From contig JABWAM010000022.1 of NCBI GenBank assembly GCA_013360985.1, positions 1-16,627 of the forward strand: 16,627 nucleotides of DNA, written 5' to 3'. Positions 1 through 7,800 of the stretch are shown here, piece after piece (positions within the stretch are counted from its first letter, which is position 1; each line of letters starts with the position of its first letter). The notes under the pieces were generated by a model. It was given only the letters and a program-made list of their open reading frames with translations, was not told the origin of the DNA and did no database searches. A program made the translations under genes and the position numbers. This stretch comes from Verrucomicrobiia bacterium. Its GTDB lineage: Bacteria > Verrucomicrobiota > Verrucomicrobiia > JABWAM01.

Positions 1-1
1 C

Positions 2-994
2 TTTGCCCGCGCGTCGCGTCCGCGCGATTGGCGCGCCCGCAACGGACATGGCGCGCGCGTCGGCGAGCAGTTCGATCCCTTGGAACGCGTGGGGATCTAT
101 GTCCCCGGCGGTCAAGCGCCGCTGGTCAGCACGGTGTTCATGACCGCCGCGATCGCGCGCGCGGCGGGCGTCAGGGAAATTGTCGCCTGCACGCCGCCGC
201 CCGTCGCGCCGGCGATCTTGTGGGCGCTGCGCGTGTGCGGGGTGCGCGAGGTTTACCGTGTGGGAGGCGCTCAAGCGATCGCGGCGATGGCATTCGGTAC
301 GCGCGCGATCCGTCCCGTGGACAAGGTGTTCGGCCCCGGTAACGCCTGGGTGACCGAGGCGAAACGGCAGGTCTTCGGGATCGTTGGCGTGGATTTGCTC
401 GCGGGGCCGAGCGAACTCATGATCCTCGCGGACGCGACGGCGAATCCCGTGTGGGCCGCCGCGGATCTTCTCGCGCAGGCGGAGCATGGCACGGGGAGGG
501 AACGAATTTTTTGCGTCGGCAGCTCGCCGTCGATGCTCCGCGCGATTCGCGTCGCGGCGGAGGAGGGCGCGCGCGCTTGGCCCGCGAACGCCGGTCTTCG
601 CGAGGTGTTGGCGCGACGGGCCGCCTGGATCCTCGCGCGCACCCCCGCGGCGATGGCGTACGCGGCGAATCGGATCGCTCCCGAACATCTTCAGATCATG
701 ACGCGCGGCTCCGAAGGGCTGCTGCGCCGAATTCGCGCGGCGGGCGGAGCGTTTCTCGGAAACTGGACGCCGACCGTCTTGGGGGATTTCGTGGCGGGGC
801 CGAGCCACACCCTGCCGACCGGCGGCGCGGGGCGCAGTTTCTCGGGGCTGCGCACGGCCGATTTTTTACGGCGCACGAGCATCGTTCGCTACGACCGCCG
901 CGCGCTGCGGTTCGCCGCCGAGGGTGTGCGGGCCTTCTCCCAGGCCGAGGGCCTCCCCGCCCACGGCGCCTCCCTCGATCTCCGACTTTCATGA
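2..994 (+). CDS. hisD: Histidinol dehydrogenase, 5'-truncated
   Basis: HisD catalyses the last two steps of histidine synthesis in the cytoplasm, oxidising L-histidinol to L-histidine with two NAD+ and a zinc ion. The window opens inside the gene: the frame is open from base 2 and reads through FDPLERVGIYVPGG, the usual family segment, so the true start is off the left edge. Visible signatures are GPGNAWVTEAKR, DLLAGPSE, the metal-site region LLAQAEHG, the catalytic Glu-His pair in NRIAPEHLQI, GDFVAGPSHTLPTGG with the metal-ligand Asp, and a C-terminal EGLPAHGASLDLRL with the last His ligand. About 330 codons are present of a family length near 430. One oddity is AEHG where AEHD is usual. The stop overlaps the next start codon (ATGA). 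No other his gene is in view. Confidence 0.97.
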   Translation, partial: FARASRPRDWRARNGHGARVGEQFDPLERVGIYVPGGQAPLVSTVFMTAAIARAAGVREIVACTPPPVAPAILWALRVCGVREVYRVGGAQAIAAMAFGTRAIRPVDKVFGPGNAWVTEAKRQVFGIVGVDLLAGPSELMILADATANPVWAAADLLAQAEHGTGRERIFCVGSSPSMLRAIRVAAEEGARAWPANAGLREVLARRAAWILARTPAAMAYAANRIAPEHLQIMTRGSEGLLRRIRAAGGAFLGNWTPTVLGDFVAGPSHTLPTGGAGRSFSGLRTADFLRRTSIVRYDRRALRFAAEGVRAFSQAEGLPAHGASLDLRLS

Positions 995-1713
995 AAACGC
1001 ACTCTTGGTTTGCCGCGGCGATCTCGATGCTCCTTGCGCTGACGGCGCGGGCGGACCTCACTTTGGTGCAAGAGATCGAGGACTATACCGGCGATACGCA
1101 AGGCGCCAAGGAGCAGATCACTCTCTACGTAAGCGGTCCGCGTCTGCGCCTCGACAAGGGGCAGACGATCAGCAGCATCATGCTCAACGATCGGAAGATG
1201 ACCTACTCGATCCTTCACGAAACGCGCCAGTACGTGCAGATGTCTCACGAGCTTTTCAAAGGGTTGGGCCAAGCGCTCGGCACGGCGGCGAACGCCGCCG
1301 CGCAACTGAGCGAGAGCCTTCGCATCGAGCCCACCGATCAGCAAGAAACGATGGGAGGATATCCCTGCCGCCTCGTGCGCGTGCGCGACGCGACCGGCGC
1401 GCTCACCGAGCTTTGGGTGACCCGCGACGCCGCGGAGCTCGACGCGATCCTCGGCGAGTTCAAGAGCCTCATGGAGTTCGGTTTGCCCGCGGCCGGCGCG
1501 ATGCTTGACAAACATCCTGAACTGAAAGGCGTCCCGATGCGCGTGACGGAGTACGAGGGCGCGCGCGTGGCGCGCCGGTCGACTGTGATGCGGTTCGACC
1601 GCGCCAAGATTGCCCCGGCGGTCTTCGAAATTCCGCCGGGTTACGAGGAGATCAAGATGCCGGCGCTGCCGACGCCAGGCGGAAAGATCGCGCCCCCTTC
1701 AAGTCGACCGTAA
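991..1713 (+). CDS. Secreted DUF4412-type protein
   Basis: A 240-residue protein of unknown function. Residues 1-20 form a signal peptide (MKTHSWFAAAISMLLALTARA, cleavage likely after ARA), so the product is exported. The body resembles the DUF4412 family: a beta-rich start with an ISSIMLNDRKMTYSI segment, a central MGGYPCRLVRVRD segment followed by ELWVTRDA, and a closing segment with FEIPPGYEEIKMP. The C-terminal 20 residues are Pro/Ser-rich and probably disordered. The ATG lies inside the hisD stop (ATGA), so translation is probably coupled to hisD, although no link to histidine synthesis is known. No Shine-Dalgarno sequence precedes it. The family assignment is from memory of its pattern; the role is not known. 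Confidence 0.75.
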   Translation: MKTHSWFAAAISMLLALTARADLTLVQEIEDYTGDTQGAKEQITLYVSGPRLRLDKGQTISSIMLNDRKMTYSILHETRQYVQMSHELFKGLGQALGTAANAAAQLSESLRIEPTDQQETMGGYPCRLVRVRDATGALTELWVTRDAAELDAILGEFKSLMEFGLPAAGAMLDKHPELKGVPMRVTEYEGARVARRSTVMRFDRAKIAPAVFEIPPGYEEIKMPALPTPGGKIAPPSSRP

Positions 1714-1857
1714 GAGAGAGTGGGCCTCTCGCGCGGAGAGACGTCGAATTTTCAGGCGCCCTCTCCAACGGCGGGCGACGCCACTGCGATCTTCCTGGGA
1801 ACAGAGGTTTGCTGCTGGAAATCCAAGGCGGCGGCCGCCAGGCTGCTTCGACTTTTT

Positions 1858-4683
1858 ATGACGCGATCTCGCCTCCTTTGGTTGGGCGCTTTCGCCGGAG
1901 CGCTGGCCTTCGGTTATTCTTCATCGGCGCGCGCGCAGGGCGCCGCCGATCCTCCGCGCAACCTTCTCTGGGACGGCGGATTCGATACGGGGTTCGGGAA
2001 CGGGTTTTGGACGGTGCTCGGAAAAAACCTCGGTCCGAGCTTGCGCGCGATGTGGGTGGACGGCGCAATTCGTCTTCAACTCCCGATCGGTTCGCGCTGC
2101 GTGAAGATCGAGGACGGGACCTGGAGCCTCGGCGCGTGGGTGAAGCGCGTGTCGAATACCGGGGAGGCGGAAGTCCGCCTCGAGTTGACCAATCGGAACA
2201 GTCTGAAGGAGACCCAATCGAACGCCTACGCCAAGAAGTTTGCTGTGCCGACGGGCGAAGGCTGGCATCGCGTCGGCTGGAGTTTCGAGGTGAAAGGCTC
2301 GTTGCGCCCGCTCTATCACGTCGAGGTGTCGGGCGGGGAGGGGGTCTGGGTGGACCGGGTGAGCCTGACGCCGGGGCCGATGCCCGACAATCCGCGCGCG
2401 GCCGCCGATCTCGAGGCGGGGTTCGACGTCGGCGAAGAGACGCGCATCTACGTGGATGGCGAAGAGCGGACGGTGGACCTTGTCGTCGCCAACCACGGTC
2501 CGGCGGCGAAAGCGCGCGTGCATTGGGAGGTTTACGATCATTTCGAGGACCTCGTGAAAGAGGGGGTTGTGGAGGAGGAGTTCCCCGGTGATACGGCGAC
2601 GCGAAAACGGCTTCCGCTGAAAGACCTTTCCTGGGGCGGCTACCGCCTCGCGTCGCGCATCGAGGGGAATCCCGTTCTCGCCGACGCGCTCGTCGCGTTT
2701 CTCCCGAAGCTGGATGCGAAGGCGCTTCCCTGGCTCGGCGCGGACGCGAATTTCATCGGAGCGGCGAAGGATTTTACCCCGCGGTTCATGACGCGCCTCG
2801 GGATGAACACGATCAACGCCCTGAGTTGTTCCTCGGGACTCGCGCGATGGAAAGTCGTTAATCCCGAGCCGGACGTCTTCAAGTGGCAGGATGCTTCGCT
2901 CGATGCCGCGCACGCGGCGGGCATGGAGGTGGTCGCCTACCTCCAAGGTTTCGCGCAGACGCCCGAGTGGGCCAGGAAATGGGTGAAGGGCGCGTTTCGC
3001 AAGGGGTTCACGATCACCGACGAAAAGGCGTTCACTGAGGCGTACTGCGGTTACGTGAAGCGGGTGATCGAGCATTACGGAGATCGGATCGGGACGATCG
3101 TTTTCGACGACGAATGCTGCTACATCTTCGAGTCGCCGAAAGAGATCGCGCAACTGGTGCGCATCTATCGGGCGCTGCGTCAGGCGGCGCGCGAAGCGGC
3201 GGCGGCGAAGAAGATCCCTCTGATCACGGGCACCTGCGGCGGACCGCCCGAATGGATGCAGCTCTTCTTCGATCAACTGGCGCCGGAGGATTTGGACGTG
3301 ATCGTGATGAATTCTAATTCGCGGCCCTTTTGGCCTGCGGAATTCATTCATCAGGCGCGCGCGCGAAAGCTTTTCCCCGCGATGTATCGTACGGCGGGCG
3401 TGGGACAGACCAGCCGCGTGCGAAAGACCTCTCTGCCGCTCGACCGCGCGGGTTCCGTGGGCGCGCCGATGGGGTTGTTCGTTTGGCAGGCCATGCTCCA
3501 CGCCTGGCTGAATCGCCCTTACGGAACCGAGGACCCGAAGGATGGTTTGCTGGTGAACTTCGGCTATTACGATCTGCGTCTGCTTCAGCAGAGCGCGTAC
3601 ATGCCGATCTCGGGTAAGACGGGCGTCGAGTTCGACAACTCGCCGACGCTCGGCATGCAGGCGATCGCGATGATGAAATACCATCTTCAAGGGATGCGCC
3701 CCGTGCGCGATCCCGCGTCCGCGGTCACGACGAAAGGGTTGCCCACCGCGAATCCGCAAATCATGGCGTATCCGTTTCGCTCCGAGAAACGGGCTGCCAT
3801 CGTTTTGATCACCGAGCAGAACGAGGGCGGCGTGCTCAGTCAAAAATGGCGGTTCGAGGGCGCGAACCTTCGCGATCTTCGGCCGACGGATGTCTTTGGG
3901 CATCCGATTCCGATCGCCGCCGACGGCGCGATCGTTGCACGCGAGTTGCCCGTGTATCTGGCGACGACGCCCGAGGCGTTGCCTGCGGCGTTGGCGTCTC
4001 TTCGCGATCTGCGTTCTCAACCGTTGGCCGATGAAAAACGCAAGGAGTACCGGGTGGGGGCTTACCATCTTGAGGTGGATCCGGATCTTCCGGGACTGTT
4101 CGTGCTCTCGCGCGTCAAGGACGGCAAAAAGACAGTGCTTCTCGATCGTTTCCTTTCCAAGCTGTCGTTGACCAATCCGAAGATCGCCGTCCAGGAGACG
4201 CGCCTCGGCGTGAACGTGCGGATTGGTTTCGCGGAACGTTATCGCGATCTCGCGCTGAATCTCGGCGAGGACGGGTGCCGGATCCTTTTCACCTGGGAAA
4301 ACAACCAGGAGCAGGTGATCAAGAACACCGTGAGTTTCCGGGTCGGTATGGAGGGATCGGGCAAAAACGTCGTCATCCAGGAGGGACGCGAGGTGCGCGC
4401 GGGAACGCTGCGCGCCGATTACGGCGCGCTCTTCCCGCCTGCCGACGGGAAGACGCCTCCACCGCTTCCGCTTCCCGAACACGGCGCGCGCGTGGCGATT
4501 GAGGACTTCGCGACCTTGACCCTGCCGCCCGCTTCAGGAAAAGGATTCGCGCCGAAGGGCGGACTCCGTTGGAAGACGCGCGACGGCGAGGCGTTGATCG
4601 AGTCCGACTATACGCTGCAGCCCTACTCGGGCGGCGGCCGACGGGGACTCCAGACCATCGAGCTCAAGGTCCTTGTCGAATAG
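1858..4683 (+). CDS. Large secreted glycoside-hydrolase-like protein
   Basis: A 941-residue exported protein. Residues 1-27 are a signal peptide (MTRSRLLWLGAFAGALAFGY, then ...ARAQ). Residues about 35-175 look like a CBM4/9-type carbohydrate-binding beta-sandwich (NLLWDGGFDTGFGNGFW near the start, VWVDRVSLTPGP near the end). Residues about 195-285 look like an Ig-like domain. Residues about 290-600 resemble the TIM barrel of clan-A glycoside hydrolases: GMNTINALS, FKWQDASLDAAHAAGMEVVAYLQGFAQTPEW, IVFDDECCYIF near 415 and FVWQAMLHAW near 540. The end is beta-rich and contains DVFGHPIPI...ELPVYLAT, typical of the domain after such barrels. The usual Asn-Glu after strand 4 is replaced by Asp-Asp-Glu, so activity and family are uncertain. 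The start was chosen for the signal peptide; an in-frame GTG at 1720 would bury it. The 144 bases before it hold no gene. Confidence 0.75.
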   Translation: MTRSRLLWLGAFAGALAFGYSSSARAQGAADPPRNLLWDGGFDTGFGNGFWTVLGKNLGPSLRAMWVDGAIRLQLPIGSRCVKIEDGTWSLGAWVKRVSNTGEAEVRLELTNRNSLKETQSNAYAKKFAVPTGEGWHRVGWSFEVKGSLRPLYHVEVSGGEGVWVDRVSLTPGPMPDNPRAAADLEAGFDVGEETRIYVDGEERTVDLVVANHGPAAKARVHWEVYDHFEDLVKEGVVEEEFPGDTATRKRLPLKDLSWGGYRLASRIEGNPVLADALVAFLPKLDAKALPWLGADANFIGAAKDFTPRFMTRLGMNTINALSCSSGLARWKVVNPEPDVFKWQDASLDAAHAAGMEVVAYLQGFAQTPEWARKWVKGAFRKGFTITDEKAFTEAYCGYVKRVIEHYGDRIGTIVFDDECCYIFESPKEIAQLVRIYRALRQAAREAAAAKKIPLITGTCGGPPEWMQLFFDQLAPEDLDVIVMNSNSRPFWPAEFIHQARARKLFPAMYRTAGVGQTSRVRKTSLPLDRAGSVGAPMGLFVWQAMLHAWLNRPYGTEDPKDGLLVNFGYYDLRLLQQSAYMPISGKTGVEFDNSPTLGMQAIAMMKYHLQGMRPVRDPASAVTTKGLPTANPQIMAYPFRSEKRAAIVLITEQNEGGVLSQKWRFEGANLRDLRPTDVFGHPIPIAADGAIVARELPVYLATTPEALPAALASLRDLRSQPLADEKRKEYRVGAYHLEVDPDLPGLFVLSRVKDGKKTVLLDRFLSKLSLTNPKIAVQETRLGVNVRIGFAERYRDLALNLGEDGCRILFTWENNQEQVIKNTVSFRVGMEGSGKNVVIQEGREVRAGTLRADYGALFPPADGKTPPPLPLPEHGARVAIEDFATLTLPPASGKGFAPKGGLRWKTRDGEALIESDYTLQPYSGGGRRGLQTIELKVLVE

Positions 4684-4727
4684 CGCGCAGCGTTCGCGCA
4701 CGCCCTTGCGTCGCCGAAACGCCTCTG

Positions 4728-4770
4728 ACCCGGTTTCGCGGACGAACGCTTCGCTCCGGGTTGGAAAATT
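4728..4770. terminator. Possible bidirectional terminator between convergent genes
   Basis: The 129-base gap between the convergent stops at 4683 and 4813 contains ACCCGG (4728-4733) and CCGGGT (4756-4761), a 6-bp stem with a 22-base loop, followed by AAAATTTT (4765-4772). The loop is long and the stem short, so this is only a candidate. Confidence 0.3.
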
Positions 4771-4812
4771 TTGGGCGGGTTCGGCGCCTCCGGTCCGGCG
4801 CGCGCCTCGGGG

Positions 4813-6171
4813 TCAAACGGAAGGGAATAGGCCTTCGAGCATGGAGAGCGTCTGCTCCACGAGTTGGCGACCGCCTTCGGGGCCGACCTGGGAGCTTGCG
4901 GGATTCACGCCGTAGCCGCCGCCCTTGATGGCGCGCTCCGAGGGGAGATAGCCCTGATTGCCCGCGAGCTGGAGGACCGCGGTTTGGGCCGCAGGACTGC
5001 GCGCCTTGATCTGCAACGCGTAGTCGAGGAAGAGTTCGAACGGGTTGGTCGCCAGCGCGAAATCGCCGATCCGGACGGCATGAAGTTCCGCCGGGACCGG
5101 CGGGGCGACGATCTTCCCGTCGTAAAGATCGAGAACCCTTTGCAACTTTCGCCCGAACCATATGCCTCCGCGTTCTTCCTTGGCGCGGGATCGCTCGATT
5201 TCCGCGGCCGCCCAGTCGCGGTCCGCCTTGCTCACCGCGCGCGGCGCGAGATCGATCTTCCGAATGGCATGGGCGAGATGCGGCTCCAGCGGCGCGGCGG
5301 CGGCGAGCCCTTCGACGGCGAGCGCGACGGCTTCGCCCACGCGTCGGGCGATTTCCTGCCGTTCCGACAGACCGCGGCGCGCGCGCATCTCCGCCTCCAG
5401 CTTGTCGTAAAGCAGAACATGCGGCGAGAGATCTCCGGCGGCTGCGCAGAAGGGCAGGATCGAGAGGTCTTCGCCGTAACGCCGCCTCAGGTCGAGGCGG
5501 ACTTCATGCCAGTAGTCCGCGGAGATCTGCATGTTCGTCTCGGAAACTTGCGAAGGACAGGGGATCGCGAGGGCGATGCCCGCGAGGCGTCCATCCTTTT
5601 CCTTGGCGAAGAGCAGGTCCACGCTGTGGTCTTCGCCGCCGCCAAAGCCTAGGAAATCTTCGCGGTGGGTTTTTCCGTACATCCGGCGGCTTCCGTCGGC
5701 GTACTCGGCGTAGCGATGATGCCCGACCACGGCGCGGCCGAAAGCGCGAAAGATCGCGCGCGGTCGCCGGTTTTCCCACGCCTCGATCACCGCGGCGCCC
5801 GCGCGCTCGGCGACCCATTGCTCGCCCTCCGCGGCGCTCATCGCCTCGCCTTCCGCGGGTTCATAGAGACCCTCGGTGAGAAGCAGGGAGCTGTGCGTGT
5901 GCGTCGCGAGGAGAACGATCTGCTCCGCGGGGAGATCCCGCAGCCGTGACGCGATCGTTTCGCGGACGCGGCGAATCAGAGAATCGGGAGGCGAGACGAC
6001 ATCCAGCGAAACGAGCGCCGCAGCATGCGAAGGATCGCCGTCGTCGAAGACCCATGCCGTGACCGTAATGGGGTCGAGCGTCGAATGCGCGATGCGCCGG
6101 TATTTCTGTCCCTGGAGCTGGACTGGCCGATCCGGCGTGAGATCGCGCGTCGCCCAACCAATCGTGATCAT
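4813..6171 (-). CDS. Short neutral/alkaline ceramidase-like hydrolase
   Basis: A 452-residue protein related to the N-terminal catalytic domain of neutral ceramidases, which are zinc amidohydrolases that cut the amide bond of ceramide. It starts with the family opening GWATRDLTP. It then has VSLDVVSPP, the zinc-binding LLATHTHSS (H91 and H93) and AAAGDLSPH (246-251), matching the GDxSPN motif whose Ser (here S249) is the nucleophile. Full ceramidases exceed 600 residues and carry an extra C-terminal domain. This protein lacks it, as do many uncharacterised relatives in planctomycetes and verrucomicrobia, so the substrate need not be ceramide. No signal peptide is visible. GGGAAG lies directly before the ATG. 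It follows the metallophosphoesterase by 13 bases on the same strand, probably as one operon. Confidence 0.85.
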   Translation of the reverse strand: MITIGWATRDLTPDRPVQLQGQKYRRIAHSTLDPITVTAWVFDDGDPSHAAALVSLDVVSPPDSLIRRVRETIASRLRDLPAEQIVLLATHTHSSLLLTEGLYEPAEGEAMSAAEGEQWVAERAGAAVIEAWENRRPRAIFRAFGRAVVGHHRYAEYADGSRRMYGKTHREDFLGFGGGEDHSVDLLFAKEKDGRLAGIALAIPCPSQVSETNMQISADYWHEVRLDLRRRYGEDLSILPFCAAAGDLSPHVLLYDKLEAEMRARRGLSERQEIARRVGEAVALAVEGLAAAAPLEPHLAHAIRKIDLAPRAVSKADRDWAAAEIERSRAKEERGGIWFGRKLQRVLDLYDGKIVAPPVPAELHAVRIGDFALATNPFELFLDYALQIKARSPAAQTAVLQLAGNQGYLPSERAIKGGGYGVNPASSQVGPEGGRQLVEQTLSMLEGLFPSV

Positions 6172-6184
6172 CTTCCCGCGTGTT

Positions 6185-7207
6185 TTAACTCAACAGCTTC
6201 TGCGCGTCCGAAGTCGCGCCCAGCGGTTTGTATTTGAGGATCATCCGATTCGGATACACTTCGGCTTGGACCCATCCGGGACGAAACTCGTCGAGAACGA
6301 AACCGCCGCCTTTTTCGATCCATTGCTGCAGGGGCGCCTCCCCCTCCTTGATGCGCATCAGGTTGTAGCAGGTCGCGGGCATCATCACCTCGTGAATATC
6401 GAGGTCATTCCAGCCGCGGATGCCGTTGTGAAAGTGGCCGGAATACATCGCGAAGAGGCGCGCCTGATGTTTCTTGAGCAGGTCTTCGAACGCTTCGCGC
6501 CCTTCCTTGACGTACCAGGCGCGGTCTGGAGGGAGATTTTTGTGAAAGACGACGTGCGACGCCAGGATCACGTTTTTTCCGCTTCCCGGCGCTTCGGCGA
6601 TCATCTTGTCCATCCATGCGATCTGCGCGGGGGTGATCGTCCCGTCATGCTTCGGGTTCGGTTGGGCGTCGTGAAACGCGATGACGCGGAGGAGGTCCTG
6701 ATGATCGTACACGGTGTCCGTTTCCTTTTGGATGTGCTGCGTGAACATCTCGACGGGATCGTGATTTCCGGGCACGCAAATCAGAGGTTTCTCCATCTTT
6801 TTGGCGATCGCCAGCCAGGTCGGATAATGCTGCTGATTTTCGGGAACCTCCCCCGAGTCCACTAGGTCGCCGAGGAAGAGGACGAACGCGGGATTGTAGG
6901 CCTTGATTTCGTCCGTCGCCTGTTCCCATTGGCGCATAAACTTCGCGGTTTTCTTGTTGCTGCCGATATGGGAGTCGGAGGCCATCGCGAACGTGAAGAG
7001 CGGCGCTTTCTGCGAAGCGGGCGGCGCGGAGACCGGTGCCGTGCCGGGAGGCGCTTCCGTTGAGGCGGGCGGCGTTGCGGAGGGATCTTGCGCCCGCGCG
7101 AAACGGCCGCCGAGCAGCGTCAGCATCGCCGCGGCGCCCGACCCGTGGAGAAAGCGCCTTCGCGAAAGAGGAGATTTCGGTTCGGAAGATTCAAGGGAGC
7201 GATTCAC
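6185..7207 (-). CDS. Tat-exported metallophosphoesterase
   Basis: A 340-residue calcineurin-like phosphoesterase. With the GTG start at 7207 the N-terminus carries SRRRFLHGSGAAAMLTLLGG, a clear twin-arginine signal, so the enzyme is probably exported folded with its metals. An Ala/Pro/Thr-rich linker follows (residues about 40-65). The metal-site motifs then come in canonical order: ASDSHIG (Asp-x-His), GDLVDSG, PGNHD, ASHVVFH and SGHFHNG. This implies a dinuclear-metal phosphomono- or diesterase acting outside the cytoplasm; the substrate is unknown. The frame is open back to 7294, but the added 29 residues would push the Tat motif inward, so the shorter start is preferred. The next gene, 13 bases downstream, is the ceramidase-like hydrolase, suggesting that the pair works on phospho- or sphingolipid-type substrates, an inference only. 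Confidence 0.9.
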   Translation of the reverse strand: MNRSLESSEPKSPLSRRRFLHGSGAAAMLTLLGGRFARAQDPSATPPASTEAPPGTAPVSAPPASQKAPLFTFAMASDSHIGSNKKTAKFMRQWEQATDEIKAYNPAFVLFLGDLVDSGEVPENQQHYPTWLAIAKKMEKPLICVPGNHDPVEMFTQHIQKETDTVYDHQDLLRVIAFHDAQPNPKHDGTITPAQIAWMDKMIAEAPGSGKNVILASHVVFHKNLPPDRAWYVKEGREAFEDLLKKHQARLFAMYSGHFHNGIRGWNDLDIHEVMMPATCYNLMRIKEGEAPLQQWIEKGGGFVLDEFRPGWVQAEVYPNRMILKYKPLGATSDAQKLLS

Positions 7208-7369
7208 ACCGCGAACTCTAGCCCGGAAATTTCGCGTCCCCAAGATGAAATCTGAGCCGGAACCATGCCGTTGCATCCCGCCGGAACTTCTCATCCTGCC
7301 CTGCGGGGCGAGGGAAGCTCACCGTGGGGATCTCTTCGCGGAAGGGTGCGTGCGGATGTGAACCCTGCC

Positions 7370-7421
7370 GGGCGGCGATCTTCGCCGCCCTTTCCGAGCA
7401 GACGGCGCCCTGCTCCGAAAG
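7370..7421. repeat. Two adjacent stem-loops
   Basis: GGGCGGCGA (7370-7378) pairs perfectly with TCGCCGCCC (7382-7390) around a 3-base loop. Directly after it, CTTTCCGAGCAG (7390-7401) pairs with CTGCTCCGAAAG (7410-7421) with one mismatch around an 8-base loop. They lie 163-214 bases upstream of the metallophosphoesterase start and just outside element copy A. Before that element inserted, they would have lain about 70-120 bases downstream of the MidA stop, so they could be an old terminator or a REP-like sequence. The rest of 7208-7428 shows no gene. Confidence 0.6.
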
Positions 7422-7428
7422 GGGTTTG

Positions 7429-7436
7429 GAGTCGCC
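7429..7436 (+). repeat. Target-site duplication, left side of element copy A
   Basis: GAGTCGCC immediately before the element end CCAAATCC; it is repeated exactly at 7737-7744, directly after the other end. Confidence 0.8.
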
Positions 7437-7736
7437 CCAAATCCCCGCGTAAGAAACGAGAGAGTCCATTCTTGGTTGAGGAACATGAGACGCCCGCGCG
7501 ACATTTTGGTCTCACACCGTTGCCGCGGCGCCGCTGTCGGCGGCGCCCCACCTCGTTTCGCGACCGAGCGGATTTTCCTCAAGCACGGAATGCGGAAAGG
7601 TAGGGCGAGGCCGCCGGCCGAGCCGCCGCACCCCTCTTGTGGGGAGTCGGAAATCTCGATACAACCCACCCCTCCGATCCTCAATGGATAATGATGAGGG
7701 TTGCTCTCTGAAAATTGAGTTGATCCGTGGATTTGG
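7437..7736 (+). mobile_element. 300-bp MITE-like element, copy A
   Basis: A non-coding 300-base unit that recurs at 14818-15117 in the same orientation. Hand alignment gives 39 mismatches and two single-base gaps over 301 columns, about 86% identity. The ends are inverted repeats: CCAAATCCCCG on the left against CCAAATCCACG (reverse complement) on the right, 10 of 11 matching. It is flanked by a perfect 8-bp direct repeat. Inside are a perfect hairpin GGCGCCGC/GCGGCGCC (7527-7534 and 7540-7547), a GC-rich core (7602-7630) identical in both copies, CCCC/GGGG arms around 7633-7646, and a 41-base right end (7696-7736) identical in both. Small reading frames through it do not look like proteins. 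It is best read as a non-autonomous transposable element moved by a transposase not in this window. Confidence 0.85.
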
Positions 7737-7744
7737 GAGTCGCC
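7737..7744 (+). repeat. Target-site duplication, right side of element copy A
   Basis: GAGTCGCC immediately after GGATTTGG; an exact copy of 7429-7436. Confidence 0.8.
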
Positions 7745-7800
7745 GCGCGAAGGGCGCCCTCCAGTTCAGAGAGGCATTGCGCCAACAGAATCGTTCCGGC

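Noticed and set aside
1720..1857. An upstream GTG start for the large secreted protein
   Set aside because: It would bury the clear signal peptide that begins at the ATG at 1858.
1921..4482. An 853-codon open frame antisense to the large secreted hydrolase-like gene
   Set aside because: It is Arg/His-rich with no domain, and lies opposite a gene with a signal peptide and clear domains; GC-rich codon use leaves such frames open by chance.
7208..7294. An N-terminal extension of the metallophosphoesterase to 7294
   Set aside because: It would place 29 residues before the Tat signal region; the GTG at 7207 gives a normal Tat N-terminus.
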